Shown: positions 1 to 12,529, counted from the first letter of the stretch. The stretch: DNA of 64,000 nucleotides from Theocolax elegans (GCA_026168455.1 CM047426.1:35461058-35525057); one strand, 5' to 3'. Notes: a model not told the origin generated them from the letters alone. A program made the numbers and translations.

Positions 1-1000
1 CATTAGTATTTATTAGATTTGAGAATATTAGACTACAAAATATTTTGATTTTTTTTTAAATTTTGTCTAATATGTTTAAATACATTGATAATGTACGTAA
101 ATACTTTTTTAAAAAGAGTTAATACGTATTATCTGATAGTTTATTTTTAACAACATATTCGACAATATATTTGAAAAATGTTGCAATCGAATAGTTCCCC
201 AACACTGGTATTTATTATGGATCGACACACAAATACCGTCAAACGGTTAAAAGACGGAAAATAGAGAGGATATTGAAAACATTTAAGCAGACAATTCTGG
301 TTTACAATGTTAGAATAAATATACCATGAAAATATTATCATAACTTCAAAATTTCTTTGAATTTTAAATAAATTGTATTATTATTAACTTTTATCACAAA
401 TAGATAATTAATGAAATAGCTAGAGTATAGATATACAAATGTAACAACTAACATAAATCGACGAAAGTTATAAAAAATAATTAGAATAATTATTAAAAAC
501 TTATTGACCTATTTTTTACACAATTTTCTAATGTTTTCTTATACTAATAAGTTTGTTTAAAACATTGAGACATAACTTAATGATCTATAATACACTATTT
601 TTTCTAAATTTTAATTAAGACTTGTTAAAATGTTCCTTGAACAATTTGATAATGTTCCCGGCAATACGTAAAATTTATAACATAAATTACCATAATAATA
701 TTCCTTTTAAAATAGGTATTTTACAAAGTATAATGATGTAATAGGTATAATACCGACAAATTTCTACCAGGAATTGATGCACCGGATTTGATTAAATTAA
801 TCCCTCTGCTTACAAAATTAACGCAAACTTGTGAATAATTTTGAAAGCTGACAATTGTGATCCCCGCGATAATCGTATTTTCCAAACTTAATATTCTTAT
901 GGAACCAATCGGAAAGAAAATGGGACTAAACATTTATCTCTATATTGTTCAAAATAATTATCTTTAATGATTATACCCGACAGTAATGCTTTGAAGAGCT
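1..1000. other. AT-rich stretch, no gene seen
   Basis: This stretch is strongly AT-rich with scattered stop codons in all frames. The short open frames here have biased low-complexity composition and resemble no known family. I see no RNA gene, repeat array or mobile element. Confidence 0.6.
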
Positions 1001-1800
1001 CAACGCATAATTAATAGGGCAAATCCGAGGCGACGCCGCGCATCATTAACATAATTTCAGTCGTATAAATCGATGGTACATTTGAGCGAAAAAGATGACT
1101 CTATTTCCAAAAGCAACATACGTATCACATGTGCGTGTGTATGAACTTATAGGAATATACCCATAGGATTTCGCACGTATGCAGGATACGCGCCCAGTAG
1201 GAAGAAAGCCCTTGCATTACGTAGACACACGTTTATATATATGCATATGTGTAATTGTATAGATATACGCGAGGATATACGTACATCGCTTCATCATCGA
1301 TCGAGCAAGTCCCCTCTCTGCTCTACGGCTGTTTGCATATCCCGACTAATTAATGCCATTCAACTCGATAGTTCGGGACCAGTGCGTCCCCCTACCATGC
1401 TGATTCGCGCGCACTCTCTCCCTCCTCGTATCTCCAGACCCCCCTCTCCCTTCCCACCCTCTGTCTCAGCCGTTTTGGTGTCCCGGCGCTGTCTCCGGGA
1501 TCGGTTTGATCGGTCCAACGCGTCTACGAATCTCGAGGGCCTTTTCTCATCCTACCCCACCCCCCTCTCCGCGACCCCCCGGCTATGACATACATATTGT
1601 ACGCTCTAACTGTAACGTTCGGTATATATATATACATACACGTACACGATTACACGAATACCAAGTGAAAGGGGGGAAGGGAATAAATTTTCGAAAATTC
1701 TTCACTATAGTAACTCACGATTTTTTAGATATAGTTATCTCGTAGCCGCTGGGATATGTTTATCCAGGACGAAACGTCAGCTCGCTCCGGATATTAGACT
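1000..1800. other. GC-richer CpG-containing block
   Basis: Base composition changes sharply to a CpG- and C-rich block, densest at about 1300-1590, including runs of CCCC and CTCTCC. The frames through it give Pro/Ser/Arg-rich low-complexity peptides. Near 1010-1075 are AT-rich homeodomain-like sites (TAATTAAT, ATAAATCGATGG). It could be a cis-regulatory block, but the sequence alone cannot prove this. Confidence 0.35.
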
Positions 1801-2186
1801 GGTTTTCTGGACGGTTAATTAAACTGATTATACCTTGACTTCTTTATGCGCGGTAAATATAATTAAAGCATACTTCGATATGGGCGAGCATAAGAACAGA
1901 CTATTGGACATTTAAAAAAAAAGTATATTTATGTATTCGTCTGATGTTACTATGGTTTATATATTTCTAGGGTACGTTTTCATCGATTTATTAAATAGAA
2001 TAACTATAATTAAACTTTTAAAAGAGATGAATTTTAAAACACATTTTCGTTTTTTGCTAAAGATTTATACACGTGTATGTGAATCATCTTTTCTTCTTGA
2101 TGGCAATCATTTAACTCTTGAATAAGTATAATTGAATTAAAAGTAATGTTTACCGCACGTAAAAATGAGTAGGTAGAAAGAGAGAG

Positions 2187-2190
<4 letters not shown>

Positions 2191-2248
<58 letters not shown>
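2191..2248. repeat. (GA)n microsatellite
   Basis: A perfect 58-bp AG dinucleotide run (29 units), preceded by an impure AGAGAGGGAT lead-in. It is the longest pure GA run in the window. Confidence 0.97.
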
Positions 2249-2249
<1 letters not shown>

Positions 2250-3160
2250 CACGTACGTGTAAGCTCACGGACTACGAGATTGAGTAGCTTCGAAACACAA
2301 ACGTGCAGTCAATACTCGAGCATCAATCACCCTTGAAATTACATCAAATCCTGAGTGTCGCGACTACTTGTGTACGCCAGCATCTTAGCCTTCATCGCAC
2401 CGAGCCAAAGAACCTATTCTACTATATCATCGTCTTATCTTACTTTTATTAATGGGGTTATACGTGCAGGAACATGTTTGTAGAATACCATAGGAAATCC
2501 ACAGATTAACTACATTTTAGTAATTCTAATGCGCCGATTAAATTTTCTGATATAACGGATTAATCTATAATGCTGCACATATTTGTTTAAAATCCTTTAA
2601 CATTATATATAATAACAATGAAAACTTATGTTAGATGTCAACTACTATTTTCCAATGCTTTAAGACATTGAGGGGATATAACATTCGAAATACAAAACAG
2701 ATTTGCTCCTAAATAATTCAAAAGATTACATTTATTATCTAAATAATTATCGGGTTTACAACACTTGAATAATGTAAGTATAGTAAATGTTATGCAACCC
2801 ATTGTAAATCTCGTTATGCAACACGAACAATTAACCGCAAGTGAATTCCAATTTTTAATGAAATTCTCTCCTAAATTGATAACCGTTCCACAATTATTAC
2901 ACATAGCCTGTACAAGTGTTATCGATTAAATGACGTTGCTTGTACCATCGATAACTGCATTAAAAAGAACGTTATTACGTCCTCTCTCTCTCTCCCTTCC
3001 TCTCTCTGCCTTTCTCCCTCTTTATTGCGAATTTTAACGAACCAAACAATTGAGCGAGAGAAATTCGTTATATTTTTTAATTCGTCTCTCGCGTTACTTT
3101 CCTCGGCACGTGCGCGCACAGTCCCCAGCGTTGATAAACGTACCCTTGTAAATAAATAAA
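2249..3160. other. Mixed AT-rich stretch, no gene seen
   Basis: A moderately AT-rich stretch. A CT-rich patch lies at about 2981-3020, and the rest has no recognisable coding frame or repeat. Confidence 0.5.
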
Positions 3161-3346
3161 CGCGCGGTTAAATGTTGGCAAAGTGCCTACACATCAAAAA
3201 ATATGCTCGCGCCCAAAAATTGGGAAAAAGGAAAGAGATAAAAGAAAAAATAAAGAGATCTTGCGGGGGTGGTGGAATAGAGCAGCTGTGACAGAAAAAA
3301 CGCAGCTGCAATGCGCTGAGTCCACACACATACACGCATATACAAA

Positions 3347-3385
<39 letters not shown>

Positions 3386-3920
3386 GAGAGAGAGAGAAAT
3401 GGCAAACACGATCGGGGCTTGCGGTCGCAGCTCTGGCACATATAAACCGTAGAGCTCTACGAAACACGATCGGACCGCATTCGCATTAGGAATTCATTAC
3501 TTTTAAAAGTCCCGTGGGCTCTCCTGGTATGCGGTGCACTTATATGCGCGTTCAAAATCCGTGTGTTTCTTTCTACTTCTCTACGTCCATCCCGTACACC
3601 TGCTGCGCTTGAGATCGGACGAGACTCTGCATCGGAGGCTCCAAAGTTAACTCCAGACGAGCCTCTCGCCTATTGAACCTGTCTAGGGAACTTTGAATTT
3701 GAAATGACGGCTTTTGCGGCTTCTTTCTCGAGTCTGCCCTTTCGTCTTTTTCCTCACTTCGTTGCCGTATGCGTGTATGCTGGACACTGGGCCCATGTGA
3801 ACTACACTTTCAATACGATATATTGAAATTTTTGTAATCTGAAACTCGGACACCGGTCTTAGGCTTAGGCTTTGTCTAATCAACCGTTTATTCCCCGCGA
3901 TGTATAAATTAACAAACGGA
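3160..3920. other. GC-richer block around a compound microsatellite
   Basis: A CpG-containing block. Two CAGCTG E-boxes lie near 3280-3310, just before the (TG)n(AG)n run. Overlapping frames on both strands give only Ser/Leu/His-Thr repeat peptides from the microsatellite, so I do not call a gene. Confidence 0.35.
3347..3397. repeat. (TG)n(AG)n compound microsatellite
   Basis: A TG run of about 22 bp passes directly into an AG run with a single GG interruption. Confidence 0.95.
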
Positions 3921-4420
3921 AATTGAGCGAATTTCGGCCAGGGTGTCTGGTCTCGTTACTTTCCTTTTTTCCCCTTTTGAAACGCACTCGGTAAATCTAT
4001 GTACATACAGAACTATGCATTTGTATAATGAGGTTTTATGCAAACATTTTCGAGTTATTTCGTTCCTTTTGATTATTCTAGAATGCGTTTTCATTTATCG
4101 TCTGTCATACTATAAACTGACTAGTTGAATACATTTGTAACAATATCTATAGAATATTCCATGAAATATTTATCAAATTCATAAAGATCAAAATAATTTT
4201 TAAAGTTATTCTTTAAACGTACTTTAATTAACGCTAAGTAACATTCACTTTAGTTTATTTTTCTGCATTTAGACAATACTTTTTAACATATTTTTCAACC
4301 AATCAGAACAGCAACATTATTAACATCACAGTGATTTCATATATACGATTACATGTTTACCTTGCAATAAAATATCAAATAATAAAAACGTACACTTGTG
4401 ATAAAGCAAAAAATAAATAG
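3921..4420. other. AT-rich stretch, no gene seen
   Basis: An AT-rich stretch with no supported feature. It leads into the palindromic cluster. Confidence 0.5.
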
Positions 4421-4423
4421 TAC

Positions 4424-4546
4424 TTTTTGCATCAAGGGCGCAGAATGAAATTTCGCGCCTTGAGTGGTGATAGCAGTGCACGAGGGCCGGCGAAGCCGGC
4501 CCGAGTGTGAACTATCACCACGAAATCGCGAAATTTGCGCTCGAGA
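4424..4546. repeat. Imperfect palindrome tipped by a GC-rich hairpin
   Basis: The outer arms GTGGTGATAG (about 4464-4473) and CTATCACCAC (about 4512-4521) are exact inverted repeats. Outside them, AAATTTCGCG and CGCGAAATTT also face each other. The centre is a 19-nt perfect hairpin at 4484-4502, with an 8-bp stem starting GGGCCGGC and a GAA triloop. The whole could fold into one long cruciform. The flanking GCATCA and GGGCGCAGAATG words resemble the terminal repeat of the neighbouring element at 4562-5127, so the two are probably related. Confidence 0.6.
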
Positions 4547-4561
4547 TCCAAACAATATTTT

Positions 4562-5127
4562 TTGATGCAGTAGGTGCAAAATGCCACACTCTATAATAAA
4601 TGTAATAAAACAAAATTTACATGAAATGATCATACAGATGTAGAAATTGCACGAGGGGAAGAGGACGGGGAGCGGGTCCAGGGCCGCAGGCCCTGGTGGG
4701 GTCGAGGGGCGAAGCCCCCGTGGGGGGTTGGGGGGGCGAAGCCCCCCCCTGTACTAAACAATTATGAAAAATCTTTTTAAAACCTTTAAAAAAACACTAA
4801 AAATAAGAAAAACTCACAATATCATAAAGGAAATTAAAATATTTATTTAAAATACTTAATATATGCTAAAAGAAAAATGAAATAAATTGATAATAATAAA
4901 ATTACGTAATCGAATTTAATAACAAAAATTTTTATTTTTGTTTAGCATACAAAGATATACATATATGTATACAAAAAAAATTTTGTATTTAAAAAGTGTA
5001 AATTTATAATTTAAATAATTTTTATTTCGGGGCGCAAAATTACTTTTGTGCATCCGTGACCGAGAAATGAGCATTTTGCGCCCGCAAAACAAAGCGCAAA
5101 ATACGCATTTTGCGCCTACTGCATCAA
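4562..5127. mobile_element. Inverted-repeat (MITE/foldback-like) element with GC hairpins
   Basis: The left end (4562-4583) and right end (5106-5127) are inverted repeats of 22 bp with one mismatch, built on TTGATGCAGTAGG followed by GCAAAATG. Three GC-rich hairpins with three-base GNA loops lie at 4678-4696, 4706-4718 and 4730-4748. The right part holds two more inverted pairs: GGGCGCAAAAT with ATTTTGCGCCC (5030-5083), and GCGCAAAAT with ATTTTGCGC (about 5093-5114). There is no coding frame. AT-rich flanks share AATATTTT, which might be a target duplication but is not clean. Superfamily unassigned. Confidence 0.55.
4678..4750. repeat. Three consecutive GC hairpins with GNA triloops
   Basis: The stems are CCAGGGCC (loop GCA), GGGGC (loop GAA) and GGGGGGGC (loop GAA), each followed by its exact complement. 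GCGAAGC-type minihairpins are known to be unusually stable in DNA. A fourth of the same type lies at 4484-4502. The surrounding DNA is AT-rich, so the composition of these units is exceptional locally. Confidence 0.85.
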
Positions 5128-5389
5128 TAAATATTTTGACGAGCGATTAAAGCCGAATCCAATAAATCACAGGTGACATCAAGCATTCTCTTCTAAGCTT
5201 GGTATTTTAGTATTTCGCCGACGAAATACAACGAGCATTGACAAATCATGAAAAAGGAAAAATTGAAAAGCAATTGGAATAAAAAGGCCAACAAATACTT
5301 ATATATATATGTAGTACACATGGATTCGAATAGCTCAATGAATTGTGATCTAATGAGCATAAAGAGAATGAAGAGTTCATTTTGCGTAC

Positions 5390-5860
5390 AAAAGAGAAGC
5401 GAGTTTCGGGGCAAAGAGCTGAGTCAGAGTGACACTGGCGATTGGATTCATTGATCGAATACTTTCTGGTGCGTCGCGCGAGACCGAGAGAGGATTGCAG
5501 GTCGCGCGCGCGCATGATCGACAGCCTAATATGGCCGCGATGCCAATCGCACACGCTTGCAAGATAAATCCGCAAGTGGATGAACTCCGTGACCCCCTCG
5601 ATTTGTATAACTCACGTCGCGCCGATTCCATTACATTCGCGAATATATGCGCACCGACGATTATCTCCTTTACTCACTCCCATGAACGAAGGGGCTTTCT
5701 CCCGCGCGCGAGCGCGAAAAATGACGTAAACCGCCGTTTAAAAGCCGTTCAGACCTTGTCGAACTTTACTTTTTCTCCTTCTTCTCTTATCCTTCCCCAT
5801 TCCCTTTCCCTTCCCCTTTCCCTCTCCCTCAACCCGCGAGCTCTTAAATTATGATGGGTT
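5390..5860. other. CpG-rich block, no supported gene
   Basis: A CpG-dense stretch with GCGCGCGC words, ending in a CT-rich tract (5770-5830). A 141-codon plus-strand frame runs through it, but its end encodes Ser/Leu/Pro from the CT tract and nothing resembles a known family. I regard the frame as fortuitous. Confidence 0.4.
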
Positions 5861-6630
5861 ATTAAGATAAGTGTCTTGAACGAGTTCCCTCGTCATGTAG
5901 CAAATTATTTTCTAGCGATTACTATTTTCATCGAATAATGACGTCGGTCTACGATTTACTTAGATGAGTATTTTGCATTTTTTTATTTGTTTTCGATATT
6001 ATTATTATTATGACAAGAAGAAACCCACACAAAATATTCTCCATACGCTTACAAGAAAAAGTATTCTTATATGATTGGGTAAATCTCTAGTAGAAAACAA
6101 ACCTTTACAAAACATTATTTTTGGCCAAAAATCAGCCATTTAACCAAAAATGGTTACGCCTTAACTTAAATTTTATATTTTTATACGAGCATTTATTCTA
6201 GGGTAACTGAAAAATTGTAGGAAAAATAGAAAAAAATATAGTTGAATAGCAAAAAAATTCTAGAGAAACATCGCAATATCACACAATGCTCAATTTGCTA
6301 TTCCACCTTTTTATGTTTTATCGAAAAACAGTTTATAACTCTTTGAAGGGCAAAAAATCGACAAAGCTAGTAATATAATAAAGTTGGAGTTATGTTGCGA
6401 AAATTTGTTAGTAAATATTGTTTTTCAATTGTTTATAAACTTTAAGCTTAGACAAATCAAAAAGTTACGATTATTATTATAAATATATTACGATCGATTC
6501 TCATATTTATAACATAAAAACATCGAAATTTAAAGTAGAAAAACTGTTGTATAGATCGAAAACGAAAAGTAAAAGTATGAATAAAAATAGATAAAAAAAG
6601 TTAGTCCGATAAATTTTTTGATGAAAATCA
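5861..6630. other. AT-rich stretch, possibly old transposon sequence
   Basis: AT-rich, with A/T homopolymers. A local inverted motif occurs near 6121-6165 (GGCCAAAAATC... AAAAATGGTT). It has the general look of decayed DNA-transposon interior, but I cannot find matching ends. Confidence 0.3.
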
Positions 6631-7420
6631 TTATTCCCTGTCTGGTATGGAAACGCGAAAAACAAACGTAAGCGAAGAGATCAGTCCGACGTACATAAAA
6701 TCCAGGAGAACGGACGAATATATACCGCCCCTCGTCGTAAACACCAAGTCAAAAATGAAATTAGAGCGGGGTAGTGGAGAGCGGGAGAGAGTTAGAGGGA
6801 GGTGTGGAGAGAGGCGGAGAGGGGTAGAGCAGCCAATATTCCGATCGCGAGATCGACGACCGCGCGTGCCTTTATATTGGAATGTCGGAGCGGGAGAAAA
6901 AACTAGGGCCCAGTGAAAAAAGGACGTGGATACATCACCTATCCATCTAGAGATTATCAAAAATAAACACGTCGGACCGTCAAAATTTTGCCGTATAGCC
7001 ATCCGAGATTGAAAATGTTTCCGGGTCAGCGACGCGGCGTCCCTCTTTCTACGGTGCTTTGGCCCTCTGCACCGCGCGCGCGCTTGAAAGCACAATAAAA
7101 TTTATGATCCAAATCCCGATGGATTTACCGGCGCGCAGCTCCGACGCATGCGAGTTTGTTCTCTCCACTGCGAGTATATATATGTATGCACGACTACGTG
7201 AATTGCAATTCGGTATTTCCCTGTCTCTCTCTTCTTTGGGCGTTTACGCGTTGGTCTTGCATCGCGATCGCTCGTTTATTCGACGATCCCTCGTTACTCA
7301 TTACCCGTAATCTCGTAATCATTCTTTTGAACCGTATCATTTTCAATTTAACACTGAACGTGGAGAGAGATAGTGGCCAGCCAACACCGATAAACTCAGA
7401 ATTTCTCCGCTAAATATGCG
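6631..7420. other. GC-richer block
   Basis: A CpG-containing block with purine-rich GGAGAGAG text at 6760-6830 and CGCGCGCG near 7070. Open frames on both strands (154 codons on the minus strand) overlap each other and show compositional bias only. Confidence 0.35.
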
Positions 7421-7982
7421 TTTTTCATTCGTCGTTTTTTCCCTCTTTTTTATTTTACGAGTCGAATGATAATTATGTTAACTCCCCAAGGGGTGGCTCA
7501 AGGATATGGAGCTGAATATTATCGCTTCGACGTGGGGTGTTATTATTTTACACGCGCGCTCGCACATCTATACGTGTACATGCGGTAGATAGGTGTAACC
7601 TATACACAAACACACTCCGCTGCTTTCATCCTGAGATATTGCAGCGTAAAGGAGAATTAGTGTACGACTGAAGTTAATAAAAGTTATATGAATTTCTGGT
7701 TACGCCCGTACAATTTATAGATTTACTTTGACAACATAGGGTATCATTATTTATGACTTATTACACTTTCGAGAGTTTATTTTTTTTATTTTTCCTTATT
7801 CTGCGCAATTTTACCTTATTTTTCAATGATGTTTATAGATAATTTCCTTTTAATTTATATTCAAAAACGACACGATTATCAAATCTCAGAACTTTCAAAT
7901 AGAATGTTTATTGCATTATGGAAAATATAGTATTTTCTAGACAATATTAACATCAAAAGTTCATTCCAAGATTCCAACGCTA
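7421..7982. other. AT-rich stretch, no gene seen
   Basis: No supported feature. Confidence 0.5.
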
Positions 7983-8510
7983 GTGTCAATTAGGAATGTA
8001 AATCATATATACGTTCGCCCTGTGTTGCATTGCTCAACGAAAGAAACATTAAGTTCTTCGATGACGCAGGGAAAGAGAGCAGCATCGTATTGTGCAATAG
8101 TTTATCGACTGATGCTTCGCGGATACTTGGCCTGCTTGACACTCGTCGTTTATTCCCCTCGCCCTCCCTCATCACTCTCTCTCTCTCTCTCTCAGTCAGG
8201 TTGTACCTCTCGTTTTGTCCCTGCCGTCGACATCGCTCTCTTGGCTTCTACCCGCCCCAGTGCTAGTTTCCCTCCTCCCCCCACTTCACCTCGCCGATCT
8301 CCCATTTGGTTTACGCTCAGCCATTTTTCTCTCAAGCGCGCTCCTCCCGCGCGCGTGTGTAATGCATTGTCGCTTCATTGGTCGTACTGCGTGACGTGCA
8401 TGCTTAACTCTGGGGCGCGACGAGCACGCCTGCTTTTCTCTCTCTCCCTCGCTCTCGGTGTGCACAGAAGAAGATAGTGAACGCCCGCGCGACCCCTTTC
8501 CAGCGCACTT
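7983..8510. other. CpG- and CT-rich block
   Basis: Includes a short (CT)n run (about 8174-8191) and many CCTCCC and GCGCG words. A 164-codon plus-strand frame is Ser/Leu/Pro/Arg-rich with no family resemblance. I treat it as chance. Confidence 0.35.
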
Positions 8511-10473
8511 TTTATTTATTTCTTTTGAAATTAAATTTTAAACTTATTCTTTTTCTTCTCGAAATTTAAATCTTTCGGATCTGCATGTAGCCAAAAATTA
8601 TTGAGTAAAGTGATTAATTATTACTGTTACTTGCTTGTATAAAAACATATATAAATGGTGTCGATAAATATAGTAGAGCTATAATATCGTGAGAATTCTG
8701 GTACTATCCAGCGTGGTGAAAATTGTCAATTTCATTCACGTGTTTTATATAAAATTCTGAACAAAAATTATATAACTTCGTATACACACAACCGCTTGTT
8801 ACCTTAAACATTTGAGACATTTTTATTACATTATCGTTTTGTGCAGTTATATTTTGTTCAAAAATTTTTGCACGAATGATGCAGTGTATTAGTTGATAAT
8901 GAATTATATAAAAGTATTCCTCAATGAATTTTAATAGAATATAAATTATATTTTTTTATTCATATGACAGTAGCTTCTCGTTGTTAATAACTAATTTTGG
9001 GTAATAATATAAATTATTTTATAGTTATCGTCTGATAAAGTACTAATGGTACATCGATGCTGGATTCTAATAACTATTATTTGAATTAATACGAACATAA
9101 AGTTTCTTTACATTATCGTACGATTGTATTTTTAAATAAAAAATCATACAATATAAAAACGCACTTTATTTAGCAAAATAACATACTCAAAAGCTGAGTA
9201 ACCTTCTGTACAACCATCAGAAAAAATACAACAAGGAAGTCAAATCTCAAAAACAGCAAAGAACGCAAGAAACCAGTGGAAATAGGAACTCGAACTAAGG
9301 AATAAACGAAGAAAAAAGGCAAAAATGTGTACACAAAAGGTGTATATACGTGGCGCCAGTGGTATGTCTGCGACGACCACTTGTAACTTAAGATTTGACA
9401 CGAAGGTCGACGAGAGCTAAGGAAAACGGCGCTGTAACTTGAACCGCCTGAGGCAAAACGCGCTTAATCTTAATACGCGTTACATACGTAATCGAAAATG
9501 AAAAATGCAGTTCCGTTTTGAGCGTCATTTTATCATTTTATTTTTTACCTCGGAACAATGCCCTCGAGAGATTCTTGTCATCGAGGAAATATTCCATAAA
9601 GAGAACAAGTTAAGCTTCACTGATGCCAATGGCAATTATAATCGAAACTTTATAAACATTTCGCAAACTGAATAGAGATAGCTTGATTTGTGCCTCTTTC
9701 ATTTTTCGTGCATGTATTTTATTTGATATAACAGTCACGCTTATAAGTATTAAAGTCACTCAGGTGAAATATATGCAATACACATACATACATTGGTAGG
9801 AGGATTCGTGATAAAAGCATTGACGGTTTTTGCATTTCGCTTTTTACGTGCCAAAGATCGGTATCGAATTTTTATTACAAATTATACTACGATAAAGGTC
9901 GCATGACGATGCCTCATTGTAGTATCAGTGACGATTCAACATTACGACTTACAATAAGTTTAATTACAATGTTACTGATGTATAACATGAAATCATCGTG
10001 GTATGTGCATTGAATGTTAATAGAAGATGTTAATAGCATTATTAAGGATGTTTAAAAATTGAATCGCTAAAGGAATTGTTGTACAGTAGTATACAAGTTG
10101 AAGCAACGGTATTAATAAAAAGAAACTCTTTTTATTTCTAAAGTGATTAAAATTTTTTGTGGTGTATCTAGAAAATGGTTTGTTAATTCACGTTAAAAAT
10201 CAATTTAGAAATATCTCGAGAATATTCAGTTCTGCAAGTTTCTGAGCTATAAATTATTAAATAATTACAAACAAAATAAATGTAAAAAAAATGGTATTAT
10301 CACTATTTATATAGAAATTATTAAAACTATATTGTTGCAATGCAATCAAATCAATTTTTATTATTTTTTAACATAAACTATATCACAATAATTAAAGAAA
10401 GTGATAGTAAAGATGTTTTTATATATATATTTATATATACACAATAATTTATATTAAATTATATTAATGCTTG
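8511..10473. other. AT-rich stretch, no gene seen
   Basis: Mostly AT-rich. A slightly more complex patch at about 9180-9500 contains no open frame of note and no inverted or direct repeat that I can see. Confidence 0.5.
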
Positions 10474-10653
10474 TTATGCTTTCAAGTTGGTGCTAATTAG
10501 CGGCGAATGCAACACACGATGTCTTTGTTAAAGAAACACTTGTTGAAAAGACATTCCCTAGTGGTGGTTGTATCAGTCGGGAGTGACCGAGATTCGAACC
10601 CGGGACCTCCGAGTACGAGTCTACCTCCCCACTGACCGTGACATCGACGGCCT
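10474..10653 (-). mobile_element. tRNA-derived SINE, copy 1
   Basis: Read on the minus strand it begins AGGCCGTCGATG. It carries a good RNA polymerase III B box (GGTTCGAATCT, 10590-10600) and a degraded A box, then a tRNA-unrelated body. It aligns along its whole length with 27,485-27,663, sharing blocks such as GATGTCTT, ACATTCCC and GTGCTAAT. The left end runs into AT-rich sequence, as expected for a SINE tail. It is not a functional tRNA because the cloverleaf is broken. Confidence 0.75.
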
Positions 10654-12480
10654 CTAATCTCATTTATATATATGATAACTCAACAGCTATTGTAAAATAA
10701 CTATTTAAGTAAAAGGTTTACACGGTTTAAATAAAATCGCAACAAAAATTTTAAAACTAAATGTAGATTAGATTGTAGATAAAATCTATAGGGTGTGTAG
10801 GAATGAGATTAAATAAGCAGTAAAATTCAGTCTTGAAATAGGTAGGTACTGAAAAATTTTCATTTCCGGAGAAGATTTACTCGTAAAATTACAGCTAACC
10901 AAAGTTATCTCCTTTATTTACAATATATTCTTTCTCGAAAGATTCAATAAACTATTTACTTAACGCAAATCTCCCTTTGCAGGATGCTCTCCGGTTTGGA
11001 GGTTCTATTTGTCTAGCTTCCCTTCTCTTACCCATGCCATTCGTTCTCCTTTTCGTCGGCGTTACTTCTCCTTTCCTTTCCGCGATACTGTCGTGCGCGT
11101 TCCCTTTTTATCTCTCGGTCTTGTAAAAGCTAACCCTATCGGTTGCAGCCCTCCGACGTCGCTTTCTTTCGTGTCTCTCCCGGCATTCTCCCTACTCTTC
11201 CGTAGTACGGCTACAACGACCAGCTTTTTCTTCCTCATCTAATTTCCTTCGCTGCTGGGCGCGCGAAACGACTCTACGAGCTTGCGAGCGAAAGAACATT
11301 AGTATTCCGTTGAAAGAAATCCGATTACCTTACTGGCGAGCACCAATCAGCGACTCTCCTCTCCTCCTCCCGAGATATTCCATAAACTCTCTCGGTCTCC
11401 CTCTTCCCACCCTTTCCCACCACCTCGAAATAGACAGGTTCTCGATTAACTAATCGTACTGATATCGGGATCCATGTCTCTTATATCCTTCGTTCTTCCG
11501 TATTCTTTTGTCCTTGCTATTCAATTGTTCAACTGGCACGTGTATCGATTCATTAATAATACTGGCAAATTACTCCATTCGATTATTGTTATTATTAAGT
11601 AACCCTTCCACTTTCATTCAATTTCTATATATATATAAGTAGATTATCATTTATTTAATCACTTAATACAATACTCTACTATCTCTACTCTATATCGCAC
11701 AGCTAACCCTTTAAACTAGACAGTATAAATACATTTAAATTATTTACACATATTTTCTATAATATAGATATACTTACTTATATTTCCAAATAACTATATC
11801 CTTTACCTATTAGTCAAGAACAAATCCGGTACAAGATAACTGACAGTGGCAACTACTTTCTTCTACTTATCAAAAGTAAGATTATTAGATAATTATAATA
11901 GACCAAATGAAACCTGAAGTTTTATTGATTCTAAATATCGTTAAATTATAATATTTTCATGTTGTTTCGAAAGGCCTCGTAATGGCAATTCGTGACTAAT
12001 TTTCAGAAAGCTATTGTAATACTTATTTACGATGAACATTTTATTAAAGTGATTTTCTGATTTAAAAAATCGTTGATTCAATAATAGAATTTTTTAACGA
12101 TGCAATACATGCTATTATACAATAATTATATATTCGACTTGGTTGGCAGAAGGATTAATTTACAATTTACATTACGCAAATATAGACGATAAAGAAGATT
12201 GTAGCATAATTTATTTGCGGCATCGATTCAATATACATTATCCGTCATAGGCGGTTTATTAGAATTATTAAGTTCACGCTTTATTATCCCATCTTTGCAA
12301 TAATACACAAGAAATTGATCCAGCATTGATTATTTAACATCTTATATACCAAAGAAAGACAACAGGTTTAACTATTGAATGATGTACAAGGGATCAATGT
12401 TAAATTACCATGAAACACGATCAATCTCTGCTCTTTAATATTAAAATACCTCTCAATTTGTAAATAAAGTGAGCAAAAAC
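10654..12480. other. AT-rich DNA with a GC-richer block at 10,970-11,480
   Basis: The block at 10,970-11,480 is CT- and CpG-rich with Ser/Phe/Arg-rich chance frames. It starts near a splice-acceptor-like CTCCCTTTGCAG (10,970-10,981), but the following frame stops within a dozen codons, so I do not call an exon. The remainder is AT-rich and featureless. Confidence 0.4.
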
Positions 12481-12498
12481 TCTCGAGTCATTTATTAC

Positions 12499-12529
12499 GC
12501 ATGCGCTTACTCACGGTGTAATGACGTAA
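12499..12529. promoter_or_regulatory. Candidate NRF1/ewg and CRE-like site pair
   Basis: GCATGCGC (12,499-12,506) matches the core of the NRF1/erect-wing palindrome. TGACGTAA (12,522-12,529) matches the CRE/ATF core 16 bp further on. Such pairs occur in TATA-less promoters. No recognisable gene starts on either side, so this is only a candidate. Confidence 0.2.

Noticed and set aside
5429..8477. Open frames of 141, 154 and 164 codons in the GC-richer blocks (5,429-5,854 plus; 6,631-7,095 minus; 7,983-8,477 plus)
   Set aside because: Their length follows from local GC and CT bias that removes stop codons. The peptides are Ser/Leu/Pro/Arg-rich without domains, and competing frames occur on the other strand.
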